DNA of 64,000 nt from Paracoccaceae bacterium. Lineage in GTDB: Bacteria; Pseudomonadota; Alphaproteobacteria; Rhodobacterales; Rhodobacteraceae. Location of the stretch: NCBI GenBank assembly GCA_002402045.2, contig NVUX02000022.1, positions 1 to 64,000 on the forward strand, given 5' to 3'. This document shows positions 51,301-59,912 of this stretch, in pieces; positions within the stretch are counted from its first letter, which is position 1, and every line of letters begins with the position of its first letter. Below the pieces are notes generated by a model. It was not told the DNA's origin. It made no database searches and saw only the letters and a list, made by a program, of their open reading frames with translations. The translations under genes were made by a program, and so were the position numbers.

Positions 51301-51876
51301 TCAGCTTTCTTTCAATTCTTGAATGACTTCTTCCATTTTTTCCCAAAATATTTTCTCGTATTGGCCTTGAAGCATTGAGGCATCCGATTTTAGGTTTAAC
51401 GGATCGGCACTCTTATGCAATTCGTTCAGTATTGCGGTTTCTACGTTCTTAGTAGTTGTATAGCGATATTTGCTACTCAAACGCTTTACATCTTTTGGGG
51501 CAGTATACCTTGAGCTTGGCGCGAATATTGAGTTTGCACGTCTTCCAGCTATCCGTGCCACGTCCTTTGCCTCTATGCCTTTTTTCGATAGTTCATCAAG
51601 ATCTTGCATGTGTGCTTTTTGGGGTGTGGCGAACAAATATACATATTTCTTTTGTTCAGCTTGAGGAGTGGTGGTCCGGCGTTTCTGAACGGGCTTGGCT
51701 GGTGCTTTGGGTTTTGATGCATTGTCTATAACAGGCATCTCTTTTGGCGCTTTTACGGCTTCCTGTTTTTGCTCAAGATTCGGCATGTTTGTAGGTATAG
51801 CCTTAAATCCTGCACGGAAGTCTGTTGTATAAGCAGGGTCGCTACCTTTTATCACTGGTTTTTTCTTACGTGCCAT
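51301..51876 (-). CDS. VirC2-like protein
   Basis: 191-aa basic protein. The N-terminal ~75 residues are disordered (Pro/Lys rich). The rest follows Agrobacterium VirC2: KKYVYLFATP compares with KLQVFLSARPP, and DPLNLKSDASMLQGQYEKIFW with the DPLGLETARAFGHKLATAAL region, so a ribbon-helix-helix DNA-binding fold is expected. VirC2 works with VirC1 at a DNA site beside the T-DNA border to bring the relaxosome to the T4SS. Its start overlaps the VirC1-like stop by one base. Similarity is modest, so a ParB/ParG-type centromere protein remains possible. Confidence 0.65.
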   Translation of the reverse strand: MARKKKPVIKGSDPAYTTDFRAGFKAIPTNMPNLEQKQEAVKAPKEMPVIDNASKPKAPAKPVQKRRTTTPQAEQKKYVYLFATPQKAHMQDLDELSKKGIEAKDVARIAGRRANSIFAPSSRYTAPKDVKRLSSKYRYTTTKNVETAILNELHKSADPLNLKSDASMLQGQYEKIFWEKMEEVIQELKES

Positions 51877-52592
51877 TATTTCTTACCTCCGATCACGCCT
51901 TCTAATATTTCCTTTGCCTCTTCTATTGCCTCTACAAAGTATCTTGCGTGGGTTCTAATAAGGTGATTTGGATCTTTTCTTTTGATTTCTGCAACATCCT
52001 GTAGCAGTCCTTCCATATCGGAATCGGCGTGTTGTTTGCGCTCCATAAACATTTCGTCGATTACCGGGAATAGCTTCACTGCTTTTTCTGCTACTTTCAG
52101 CATTGCTTTTGAAGGCTTTGATGGAACGCGAGCTAAAACAACGTGAAAGGTTGGGAGATCTTCTGGGTTTTCTGTGCGGTCCAATAGGCCACAATACCAG
52201 TTAAATGTGTCTATGGTGATTTCAAGATCGGTTTCAGTGAGCATCATTGGGCAGACTAGATGATCACTGAAAGCGGCGAGTACATCTGCCCATTCCCCAG
52301 CAGCTCCAAGGGTGTCTACGAAAACAAAATCTGTTTTGCCTTCATCCCATGCATCATCGGTTTCTTTTTCCAGCGCAGCCGCGTCTTCAAGATTCCTAAC
52401 CTCAAGAAGTGGGTTGTCATAGTTAAGTCGGTTAGACCATCTCAGGAGAGCTTTCTGGGGGTCTCCATCGAGCGCCAAACATTTTTTCCCTTCGGAGGTT
52501 GCCGCGCTGACCAATGCCCTGAGGAGAGTTGTTTTACCCGCACCACCTTTTCTTGTTAGAACGGTGATTACCTTCATTTCCGTATTTTCCAC
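51876..52592 (-). CDS. VirC1-like ParA-family ATPase
   Basis: 238-aa ParA/MinD ATPase. The deviant Walker A is RKGGAGKTTLLRAL (~14-27), LALDGDPQKALLRW fits the A' motif, and FVFVDTLGAAGEWADVL is Walker B. MLTETDLEITIDTFNWY and RKQHADSDMEGLL follow Agrobacterium VirC1 (MLTPLDIDEALSTYRY, RDAFAAMKERGML) more than plasmid ParAs. GTG start with AAAGGA eight bases upstream. It probably delivers the relaxosome to the coupling protein; a partition role is the alternative. It is transcribed away from the repeat-rich region at 52.6-53.4 kb. Confidence 0.78.
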   Translation of the reverse strand: MENTEMKVITVLTRKGGAGKTTLLRALVSAATSEGKKCLALDGDPQKALLRWSNRLNYDNPLLEVRNLEDAAALEKETDDAWDEGKTDFVFVDTLGAAGEWADVLAAFSDHLVCPMMLTETDLEITIDTFNWYCGLLDRTENPEDLPTFHVVLARVPSKPSKAMLKVAEKAVKLFPVIDEMFMERKQHADSDMEGLLQDVAEIKRKDPNHLIRTHARYFVEAIEEAKEILEGVIGGKK

Positions 52593-52612
52593 TTGTAATA
52601 TCCTTTTGTTGC

Positions 52613-52682
52613 GTTCAGCGTTCAGCGTTCAGCGTTCAGCGTTCAGCGTTCAGCGTTCAGCGTTCAGCGTTCAGCGTTCAGC
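52613..52682. repeat. ten tandem GTTCAGC heptamers
   Basis: Ten perfect copies of the 7-bp unit GTTCAGC in a row, 20 bp upstream of the virC1-like GTG. Tandem short repeats at this place are typical of centromere or relaxosome-accessory binding sites (overdrive-like, iteron-like). Confidence 0.95.
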
Positions 52683-52740
52683 GTGACGTTTATATTATGC
52701 CTTATCTTTTATGTTTTATCTCTTGTCAAGTATGGCGTAT

Positions 52741-52781
52741 CACTTATCACTTATCACTTATCACTTATCACTTATCACTTA
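52741..52781. repeat. five and a half tandem CACTTAT heptamers
   Basis: Five perfect copies and one partial copy of CACTTAT, 58 bp after the GTTCAGC array. The same 7-bp period with a different sequence suggests two binding arrays for two proteins or two orientations. Confidence 0.93.
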
Positions 52782-52995
52782 AGTCTGTTCTATTGGTTGT
52801 TTCCGAATTACCCATAGGAAAATCGTCTTGAATGGAAATAGGGAGGCTAGTCGACCTGCGTATATATGCTTTTAAGCTCATTGAGCGACCCGTGAGCCGC
52901 CATCTTGTGATTTTATGCCCCACTATAGCCGCCAAGCACAGCAGGAGGCTTAAGGGGCTTCTGTGTGTTTCCGGCTAGGCGCTTACTGGAATCGA

Positions 52996-53021
52996 GTTAT
53001 CGGATCATTTTATCCGATAAC
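52996..53021. repeat. perfect 10-bp hairpin in the candidate oriT
   Basis: GTTATCGGAT (52996-53005), a 6-base loop, ATCCGATAAC (53012-53021). Compact and AT/GC mixed, like the inverted repeat recognised by MobF relaxases beside the nick. Confidence 0.8.
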
Positions 53022-53214
53022 AAGTTTCTTGATGTAATTAATAATCGACCTTTTAGGTCTCATAAAGGTCCACACGCTACGCAGCTCGACAATCGAGGTG
53101 CAAACAAGAGGTTTTCGCCATATTTATATGGCGGAAATAGAAAGAAAACTGAAAAATTATACGGAAGGTAGAATTGCCGTTATTTTATTGACTAATATAA
53201 CGGCAATTTTCCAT

Positions 53215-53267
53215 TTGGACGTAAATGGACGTAGATATTTCCATGATTGGACGTAAATGGACGTAGA
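53215..53267. repeat. two 21-bp direct repeats at 32-bp spacing
   Basis: TTGGACGTAAATGGACGTAG occurs at 53215-53234 and 53247-53266. Each unit itself contains two GGACGTA elements. Spacing of three helical turns suggests cooperative protein binding. Confidence 0.85.
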
Positions 53268-53302
53268 CTTAACCCTACTAAACAAATCTGTTGATGCAAA
53301 AT

Positions 53303-53335
53303 AAAAGGCTTCCGCCCTACAGGAAGAAGCCTTTT
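53303..53335. terminator. bidirectional terminator at the end of the traI operon
   Basis: AAAAGGCTTC (53303-53312) and GAAGCCTTTT (53326-53335) form a perfect stem with A/T runs on both sides. It lies 50 bp after the last gene of the leftward traD-traI operon. Confidence 0.85.
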
Positions 53336-53386
53336 ATACAATATTAAGGAATACTTAAGCCTGGCCAGATAACAAGCGAGGTATGT

Positions 53387-53842
53387 TTATTCCCGCTCTA
53401 TATCTTGATCTTTTCTCGACTGTTGATCTTCAATGGATTGTCTTCGCTGTGTTTCTTCGATCTTTTCTTGAAGCTTTTTTAAGGCTGGATGGTCCAAATC
53501 AGAATCTTCAGCGGCCTCAAGCTGTGTTTTGTTTATGCGGTTATTCATCATTTCCAACATAATCTCTACTTCATCGGAAGTGCCGGCCGAGAGCGCTTGT
53601 ATCATATATCGCATTGATATGAGTGTTTCATTCATCAACTGAAGTTGATCTTTAACCCATAATGGAATTTTTTCGGCTGAGGGTTTTGGCTTCAATAGAT
53701 TAAATATTCCCGCCTCAAGGTGATGTGCTGTCACTTTTTTACCACCAGAAACGCTTTCTGCAATCTCGTAAGCTTTTGGACCGAGCCTTATTCTCGGGAG
53801 TGACTTATCATCCATAACTTCTGGATATTGGTTGTCGCTCAT
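53387..53842 (-). CDS. small accessory protein of the traD-traI operon
   Basis: 151-aa acidic helical protein, not recognised by name. The N-terminus contains RIRLGPKAYEIAESVSGGKKVTAHHLEAGIFNLLKPK, possibly a short DNA-binding fold. The second half is a predicted coiled coil (MNNRINKTQLEAAEDSD, LKKLQEKIEETQRRQS). Its ATG overlaps the relaxase stop by four bases. The position suggests a relaxosome or transfer accessory factor; that is inference. Confidence 0.68.
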   Translation of the reverse strand: MSDNQYPEVMDDKSLPRIRLGPKAYEIAESVSGGKKVTAHHLEAGIFNLLKPKPSAEKIPLWVKDQLQLMNETLISMRYMIQALSAGTSDEVEIMLEMMNNRINKTQLEAAEDSDLDHPALKKLQEKIEETQRRQSIEDQQSRKDQDIERE

Positions 53843-56772
53843 CGTTCATAGTCTCCCAGCTGTTTTTGAGCTAATTTTTGAAGCTCTTCAATTTCGTCTT
53901 TCAGGCTGTATTTTACACCATCCTGGTTTTCAGTGTCTTTTTGGGTAGGTTCTTCATTATCTTTATTGTCCTTACCGCGATCATTATTATCATCAACCTT
54001 TTGATGAAGGCGGTCTTTTTCAGCTTCAACATAAGCTTCCAGAGCGTTGATCTTTTCCCCAGTCTGAGCCTCCAGTCGGTTAGCCAGTTTTTCAGGATCA
54101 TCAGTGATAAGTGTGATTTCATCGCGAGCACGCGATGCCGCTACGTAAAAGCTCTTTTGATTTGCAAGCTGTTCGTTGGCCGTCATTGCAATTATGATTT
54201 TATCAACTGTGGCTCCCTGGAAGTCATGGGTGGTGAGGGCATACGCATGATCAAGACCAGCAGCCGCTAGTGATCCGCGCTGGATCTCGATGTGACTGTC
54301 ATCTGATTTTTGGAATTCAATGGTTTTGTCATTAATTGATGTGATTTTGGCTGTTTCGCCACTATCGATATTTTCTTTTGGATCATTAATTCTGAATTTC
54401 ACATCGTCACCGATGGCAAATTCTCTGGATTTTCGTTCGTATAGCTCTATTGAACCAGCGGCCTTACTATTCTGAGTGTGGGAGAAGGGCAGGGTGGTTC
54501 CAGTCTCACGATCCTTCAGTATTACTTGTTTTTCCTCATAACGAACCTCAATAACATCATAAATCCTTCCCTTGACCAAACCAGCGCTTTTAACAGCCTG
54601 AAAAGGTATAACCACATTTCCAGGCTCGAACGAGTTTGTTTCAGCGGCTTCAACTCGGCTAAGTCTCATCGGTGACAATGTGTTAACTCTATGGTCGTTT
54701 CCGGTTAACTGGCCTTCATCCCGTAGACCGAGCCTAACATGCTCGTTGATTGCCTCGCGAACACGGTTGGTAGGCGTTACAAGACCGACTGTTTCCCGTT
54801 TTTGGGCAGGAACGGATAAATATTTGTGAGCTGCCGCTTCAGCAATATCTTCTGCCTTAATAATCCCCCGACCAATTTTGTTGAAGGCTTCTTGAACTTC
54901 ACCTGCAATAGCATGTTTGACAACAGCTAAGGTATTACCATCCCTTTGCCTTTGAATATCATCCATGACAGCGGTGCGCATCCCAATTTTCTGCAATAGA
55001 TCAAAAGGTGTACCTGCGGAAACGGCGTCAAGTTGTTGAACATCTCCTACAAGGACAACTCGCGCAATTTTCTGGTCATTGGCCTGTTGCAGAAGAGCTT
55101 TCATCTGCGTTGTCGAAATCATGGAGGCTTCATCCACAATCAATATTGTTTTTTTAGGGTCTGCTTCTTTGTCGGCTGATTTCTGCCTTAATAGTCTTGC
55201 TTGAAGCGTTTCTGAAGAGGGTAGGGCGTCTATCAGCTCTGATACTGCCTTTTTGCTGGGTGCAAGCCCCTCAACCTTATAACCGGCCCTGTTAGCCTCC
55301 TTGGCGAGGTGGGCCATCATGAAAGTCTTCCCTGTTCCAGCGTAACCCTGGACTCCAACAAACTGACCTTTACCTGTCAGGCTGGTTACGACAGCGGCTT
55401 TCTGACCATCCGACAGAGTTGTGTATTCCAGCCGTTTGGTCAAAGACGTTTCTGGCTTTCGATCTATCCAACTATTTGATTGGGTATATCCTTTTAGTAA
55501 TACTCCTGGTGTTCTGGCTCCGGTTCTAAATGATCGGGTCATTTCCCGTTCGTTTGCGAGCGTTGTTTTGTCGGTCAGAATTTCGGTTTTTTTATTTCCA
55601 TCCATTATGGGGATTAAGGTACCATCCTGCTTAGCTTCGGTGATGGCGTGATTGATCGCTATTACATCGGCCTTTTCGGAAAATGCTAAAGCTGTAGTTA
55701 GGAGATCATTTTCAGAGTACGAAGTATTACGCTCAGAAATGTGTGCAATCGACTTTGCTAGGGAATCCCGCGCATCTTGAAGGTATGGGGCAGGGGGGCT
55801 ACCAGCTCGTGTAACGCCAGGGATGCGCATTGCAGCTCGTTGCAATGTAGCTGTTCGCACTTCCTTCATTTTTTCTATGTCTATGTTGAGGTCTTTGGCT
55901 TCTTTTAACCATCCCTTTTGAAGCTCATCCCGATCAACGTTTCCATTTTTTACAGCTCTAGTGGCAAGAGCGGCAAGCTCGGCAGTTCTAGGATTATCTT
56001 TCATTCCGCGTCCAGCCATTGCCGCTTCCATCTCAGAACGTCGTTTCGAGAAATTATCCACCAACTCTCTTGGTATTTCTCTTAATTCGACAAGCCGTTC
56101 TTTCCCAACACGATCCACTGTATAACCAGCTTCAATCGCCCCGCGAGCGAGTTCGTTTCTATAGATTTCTGACCCTAATTTCTGGGTTCTGAAAATCAGA
56201 TCATTATGAAGTGCTGTTGTATTTCCGGTCGAGTTCTCAACCATGTTAGCAATAACTGCGTGTGTGTGGAGTTGGGGATCTAAGGCGCGCGACGTATCAT
56301 GCCTAAAGAGGCCAGCGACTATTTTGCCGCCAGTTTCCACTTCCAAGCGGCCATTTTTATAAAGCCTGGTTTGAATAATTTTTTTTTCTACATATTCCAT
56401 CGCTTTAATTACAGCCTGATCGTGTGCCTTGATTAATCGTTCATCCTGATAAACCAACGCTGCAATGGATACCGATTTCGGAGCTGAAAATGTAAGATCG
56501 AAGCCGGGGCGATGTTGTCGTTCTCCATCAATGATTTTACCCATAAGCTTATCAGGTTCAGGGCCATCTTTACCCGGCTTGAAGGAAACGCCCTCAAGCA
56601 TCTGGGTGAACAGTGCGTCATCCACTCTACCCTGTAATCCCAATGCTTCCGCTTTTTCCCCGAACCAAGTTGCAGCCGCGTCTCCTTCTTCGGAGCCAGC
56701 AGCATAATATCCCTCTGTTTTATAATAGCCGGAAGATGCCGCTCCGGCACTGACTGGGCTGATAGACATCAT
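53839..56772 (-). CDS. traI: MobF-family conjugative relaxase/helicase
   Basis: 977-aa TrwC/TraI-type relaxase. The N-terminal tyrosines Tyr16, Tyr17, Tyr22 and Tyr23 and the three-His metal site His158, His169, His171 (RHDTSRALDPQLHTH) define MobF. The helicase part has Walker A GYAGTGKTFMMAHL (~475), IVDEASMIST (Walker B), VGDVQQLDAV and the late motif YVAASRARDEITLI. The last ~80 residues are charged. It nicks oriT, stays bound to the 5' end of the transferred strand and unwinds the plasmid. Its ATG overlaps the coupling-protein stop by four bases. Shorter than F TraI (1756 aa), like TrwC (966 aa). Confidence 0.96.
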   Translation of the reverse strand: MMSISPVSAGAASSGYYKTEGYYAAGSEEGDAAATWFGEKAEALGLQGRVDDALFTQMLEGVSFKPGKDGPEPDKLMGKIIDGERQHRPGFDLTFSAPKSVSIAALVYQDERLIKAHDQAVIKAMEYVEKKIIQTRLYKNGRLEVETGGKIVAGLFRHDTSRALDPQLHTHAVIANMVENSTGNTTALHNDLIFRTQKLGSEIYRNELARGAIEAGYTVDRVGKERLVELREIPRELVDNFSKRRSEMEAAMAGRGMKDNPRTAELAALATRAVKNGNVDRDELQKGWLKEAKDLNIDIEKMKEVRTATLQRAAMRIPGVTRAGSPPAPYLQDARDSLAKSIAHISERNTSYSENDLLTTALAFSEKADVIAINHAITEAKQDGTLIPIMDGNKKTEILTDKTTLANEREMTRSFRTGARTPGVLLKGYTQSNSWIDRKPETSLTKRLEYTTLSDGQKAAVVTSLTGKGQFVGVQGYAGTGKTFMMAHLAKEANRAGYKVEGLAPSKKAVSELIDALPSSETLQARLLRQKSADKEADPKKTILIVDEASMISTTQMKALLQQANDQKIARVVLVGDVQQLDAVSAGTPFDLLQKIGMRTAVMDDIQRQRDGNTLAVVKHAIAGEVQEAFNKIGRGIIKAEDIAEAAAHKYLSVPAQKRETVGLVTPTNRVREAINEHVRLGLRDEGQLTGNDHRVNTLSPMRLSRVEAAETNSFEPGNVVIPFQAVKSAGLVKGRIYDVIEVRYEEKQVILKDRETGTTLPFSHTQNSKAAGSIELYERKSREFAIGDDVKFRINDPKENIDSGETAKITSINDKTIEFQKSDDSHIEIQRGSLAAAGLDHAYALTTHDFQGATVDKIIIAMTANEQLANQKSFYVAASRARDEITLITDDPEKLANRLEAQTGEKINALEAYVEAEKDRLHQKVDDNNDRGKDNKDNEEPTQKDTENQDGVKYSLKDEIEELQKLAQKQLGDYER

Positions 56773-59063
56773 TGGGCTTGGTCTCCCACAATATCCATAA
56801 TTTCAGTTGTCTTTGACCAAGCGGTTTTGGCTTTGTGGATTTCCTCAACAGGAGCACTTCTAATTAACGCGCGCTTCCGTCTACCTGATTTCTCATTTGC
56901 GTCAGTATCGTCATTTTCTGAAATATTTTCTGCTTTGTCGCAGCTCCCATTCTCTTCAACATTTTCGCTCAATTCACTTTTACCGTGAGGTTTATCTGAA
57001 TTAACCAACGGAAGGATTTGCGTCTCGTTCTCATTTGACCCCATCATTGGAACCGATGGGGCAGGGGGGCCGATTTCATTCGCTCTTTGGCCTAGCTTTC
57101 GTTTTTCCGAGAAGTGGTCCCAAAGAACAGTATCCATACCTTGCCCTGGAGCAAATATTTCCATACCGCTGTTGACGATGCGAGAGCGCCATTCTTCAAA
57201 CTCTGCTTTTTGCTGTTCTTTGGTTAGCCCATTGAATGAGGAGGGCGCAGGTTTGCCCCCTTCCTCAATAATTTCTTTTTCGGTGGCGGCGTTCATACTG
57301 CCTTTGGCAAATTTCCCTCCATGGTATGGAATGAATTTTGGAGCCATCACCTCTCTGTTCACCGGCTTGAACTTGATAAACGCAGCGGGCGCATCATAAG
57401 CAAATCTCACATAACCTTGAAACTGTGGAAGCGATTGTATCTGCGATGCTGTTACAATCGGTCGCTCGGTGCGCTGCGACATGAAACTAACACCGTCGCG
57501 CGTTTCATGTGCGCCAACACTAATGTTCTCACGGCGCTCATCTACATCTTCAGAGCCTAACGATTTTGAAAATAATTCCGCCGTTCTAGCATCTGGAGTA
57601 TTGAAGATAATGCGGTTGTTTAGGTTGCCAACGATGGTCTGTGCTGACTTTTCGCCATAAATATCTTCGAGTTGAGAATACACCTGATAGCCAACAACAA
57701 ATGCACCACCAAACTGTCTGATTTCAGCTAGACTTCGATCTAGGAAAGGCATTCGGTTTAGGGTCGGTACTTCATCCATCAAAAACCAGATTTTAGGGTC
57801 ATTGCTTTCTTCGCAAGTCATCAGAGCATTGGCACCCACTTCAAAAATTGTTGATATTATGTTTCTGGTCGCGGCTGCGTGTTCGGAATCACCAGTTAGG
57901 AATACAAACCCATTTTTGGCGGTTTTTACCCAATCCCGTATTGAAAATGGTTCTCCATCATCATGTAAGAATTCGAGAAAGCGCAACTCAGCAATCAAAT
58001 TGGCTCGAATAGAACCTGCCGTTTTTGCAATTTCTTGGTTGAGAAAATGCCGCCCCGGCGTGTTCTCAATCATTGCAGCTAACTCTTCGCCAGGAATTAA
58101 AAGAATAGCGTCACGTAATTTTGCGTTTGAATAATCACCACTCGCCAATAGTTTTTGTGCTGCATAGTCAAAAACAATACGAGCTGCCTGTGTCCAGAAC
58201 GGATCATTGCTTCCTGGTCGGTCTGGTATCATCACTTCCGCAATCTGTGTGAAAAATTCCGGCCGCTCTGCTTCATAAAAGGGAGACCAGGCGTGTGATC
58301 TATCATCAAAAGGATTTATAATGATGTCGGTTTCAGGGTCATAATAATCGCGAACCAATGCTCCCATTCTGTCATAGATAATAGCTCGTCCATCGTTATC
58401 TCGAATGACATTAAGTAATTCCTTAAGGCAGGTTGTTTTACCCGTACCGACTGTCCCGCATATGGCCGTTTGTGCCTCAACTGCGTTCGGAGGAAACCTT
58501 ATTCCCGCAATCGTGTATTCGGGTCCTTTTTTAAAATCCTTCCCGAATTGTTTTTTGTAAGCTTTCCATTTGAAATCTACCCAACGTTTTAGCTCTTTCG
58601 CGGTTACTAGCTTTGTTCCCCGAATATGCTCGTCGCCGTCAAGTTTGCTGCCAGATATATAAAATACAATTCCCGCTATAAGCGCCGCAAAGCCGGCGGG
58701 AATGAAAGACCAGTAAGCAAACTCATATGCTTTTGCTAAGTACTGTTCTGAAATGTCTTGAATGAACTGGTTTTGATAGATTGCGGCGGCAGTATCCTCT
58801 ACCCATCCATTTTCCGGATCTTTGTATCTAATTAGTTTATCGGGCTGGCCACGGTTTTCTACGAAAAACGAAGCCAGCCAATTTGCCCATGTTAAGTGGA
58901 TATTCTCTACTTTGTAGTAGGTAAAACACAGTCCGACATAAGCTATAAAGAAGAACAAAGCAGCAAAGGATATAGCTGATTTGATAACTTGAGCGGCCAT
59001 TCTCAGCCAATGTTGTGTAGTCTGTCCGCCACGAATGAAGTTATCGGATACTGATTTTCTCAT
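56769..59063 (-). CDS. traD: TraD/VirD4-type coupling protein
   Basis: 764-aa membrane ATPase that connects relaxosome and secretion channel. Two N-terminal membrane helices (ISFAALFFFIAYVGLCF near 35, FIPAGFAALIAGIVFYIS near 115), Walker A CGTVGTGKTTCLKEL (~205), Walker B WFLMDEVPTLNR (~430) and FVVGYQVYSQLEDIYG typical of the TraD/TrwB group. The C-terminal ~150 residues are polar and likely contact the relaxosome. The start at 59063 follows GGTGAAG; the frame runs 39 codons further without similarity. First gene of the traD-traI operon. Confidence 0.94.
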   Translation of the reverse strand: MRKSVSDNFIRGGQTTQHWLRMAAQVIKSAISFAALFFFIAYVGLCFTYYKVENIHLTWANWLASFFVENRGQPDKLIRYKDPENGWVEDTAAAIYQNQFIQDISEQYLAKAYEFAYWSFIPAGFAALIAGIVFYISGSKLDGDEHIRGTKLVTAKELKRWVDFKWKAYKKQFGKDFKKGPEYTIAGIRFPPNAVEAQTAICGTVGTGKTTCLKELLNVIRDNDGRAIIYDRMGALVRDYYDPETDIIINPFDDRSHAWSPFYEAERPEFFTQIAEVMIPDRPGSNDPFWTQAARIVFDYAAQKLLASGDYSNAKLRDAILLIPGEELAAMIENTPGRHFLNQEIAKTAGSIRANLIAELRFLEFLHDDGEPFSIRDWVKTAKNGFVFLTGDSEHAAATRNIISTIFEVGANALMTCEESNDPKIWFLMDEVPTLNRMPFLDRSLAEIRQFGGAFVVGYQVYSQLEDIYGEKSAQTIVGNLNNRIIFNTPDARTAELFSKSLGSEDVDERRENISVGAHETRDGVSFMSQRTERPIVTASQIQSLPQFQGYVRFAYDAPAAFIKFKPVNREVMAPKFIPYHGGKFAKGSMNAATEKEIIEEGGKPAPSSFNGLTKEQQKAEFEEWRSRIVNSGMEIFAPGQGMDTVLWDHFSEKRKLGQRANEIGPPAPSVPMMGSNENETQILPLVNSDKPHGKSELSENVEENGSCDKAENISENDDTDANEKSGRRKRALIRSAPVEEIHKAKTAWSKTTEIMDIVGDQAQ

Positions 59064-59204
59064 ATCTTCACCATATTTGTTTCCATAATGCAGATATTTT
59101 CTAGCATTAACTAATATAGAAACATAGAATAATAATAGTTGCCTTTGTCCGTTATAGAAGAGATTATACAGTATGCACAAAGCAATCTATTACGGAGTTA
59201 CCCA

Positions 59205-59912
59205 ATGCGTATTCAATTTATTCTAACATTCCTCACCCCATTTTTGTTCTTCTTCCCGGCAACTGGACAATCTCAAACGCAAACTCCGTCATCTTTCGAT
59301 GAGCAAGTTCGTCAGGTTTTACTCCGTAATCCTGAGATCATCCTTGAGGTTTTTGCTATTCTTGAGGATCAGCAACGAGTTGAAACCTCGGCCAGTGACC
59401 AGCAGATCATTGAGCAGTTTAGTAATGAGCTTTTTGGTGACAATGCGGATGCAAGTCACAGCATTCTTGTAGAGTTTTCAGATTATCAATGCGGGTATTG
59501 TCGCCAATCTGCTCCGGTAGTTGCTTCGATCCTTGCAGAAAACCCTGAGATAACGCTTCGCCTAATTGAGCTTCCAATTCTTGGAGAGAAGAGCCGGGAA
59601 TATGCAGCAAAGATGTTGGCTATTAGATCTTTGTATGGTGAAGAAACCTATATGGAGCTTCACAGGTTATTTCTTGGGGGCAGGGGGGGCGAGTTACAAA
59701 ACTTTGATGCTGTTATTGCTGAGCGCGGCCTAAGTCCCCAGCGGGTTTATGAAGTCGCAAATACCGATCCAATTCAGGAAACTATTGCAGCCAATCTTGC
59801 GCTTGCGGATGCGATGGGAATAGGCGGAACACCCGGTTTTGTGACCCGTACCGATATTATACGTGGCTTTGTTCAAAAACCTGTTTTGCTAGAAGCCCTA
59901 TCAGGATCATAA
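59205..59912 (+). CDS. exported DsbA/DsbG-like thiol oxidoreductase
   Basis: 235-aa protein. The signal peptide (~1-22) ends with a PATGQSQ-like site. A short helical extension precedes a DsbA-like thioredoxin domain: ILVEFSDYQCGYCRQSAP with the active-site CGYC (~95), and GIGGTPGFVT supplies the cis-proline loop. It probably makes or shuffles disulfides in T4SS pilus or channel proteins. The ATG at 59205 has GGAG 11 bases upstream. It is divergent from traD with a short shared promoter region. Confidence 0.87.
   Translation: MRIQFILTFLTPFLFFFPATGQSQTQTPSSFDEQVRQVLLRNPEIILEVFAILEDQQRVETSASDQQIIEQFSNELFGDNADASHSILVEFSDYQCGYCRQSAPVVASILAENPEITLRLIELPILGEKSREYAAKMLAIRSLYGEETYMELHRLFLGGRGGELQNFDAVIAERGLSPQRVYEVANTDPIQETIAANLALADAMGIGGTPGFVTRTDIIRGFVQKPVLLEALSGS

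Larger units (their letters stand above)
52593..53386. other. candidate oriT / centromere region
   Basis: An 800-bp gene-free stretch between virC1-like and the traI operon. It holds two heptamer arrays (52613-52682, 52741-52781), a perfect 10-bp hairpin with a 6-nt loop (52996-53021), a hairpin around CGCCATA/TATGGCG (53112-53137), a 12-bp inverted repeat (53172-53208), two copies of a 21-bp repeat 32 bp apart (53215-53267), and a terminator. This mix of inverted and direct repeats next to VirC1/VirC2-like and MobF genes is what an oriT or partition site looks like. The nick site was not identified. A plus-strand frame at 52965-53171 is not credible. Confidence 0.55.

Noticed and set aside
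51876-52592. Ordinary plasmid partition ParA
   Set aside because: Not fully excluded, but the sequence follows VirC1 in several segments and its partner follows VirC2, so the partition reading was ranked second.
52613-52781. CRISPR array
   Set aside because: The repeats are 7 bp and contiguous without spacers, and no cas gene is present; they fit binding-site arrays instead.
52965-53171. 68-aa gene in the candidate oriT
   Set aside because: Overlaps two perfect hairpins, lacks a ribosome site and shows no protein-like pattern.
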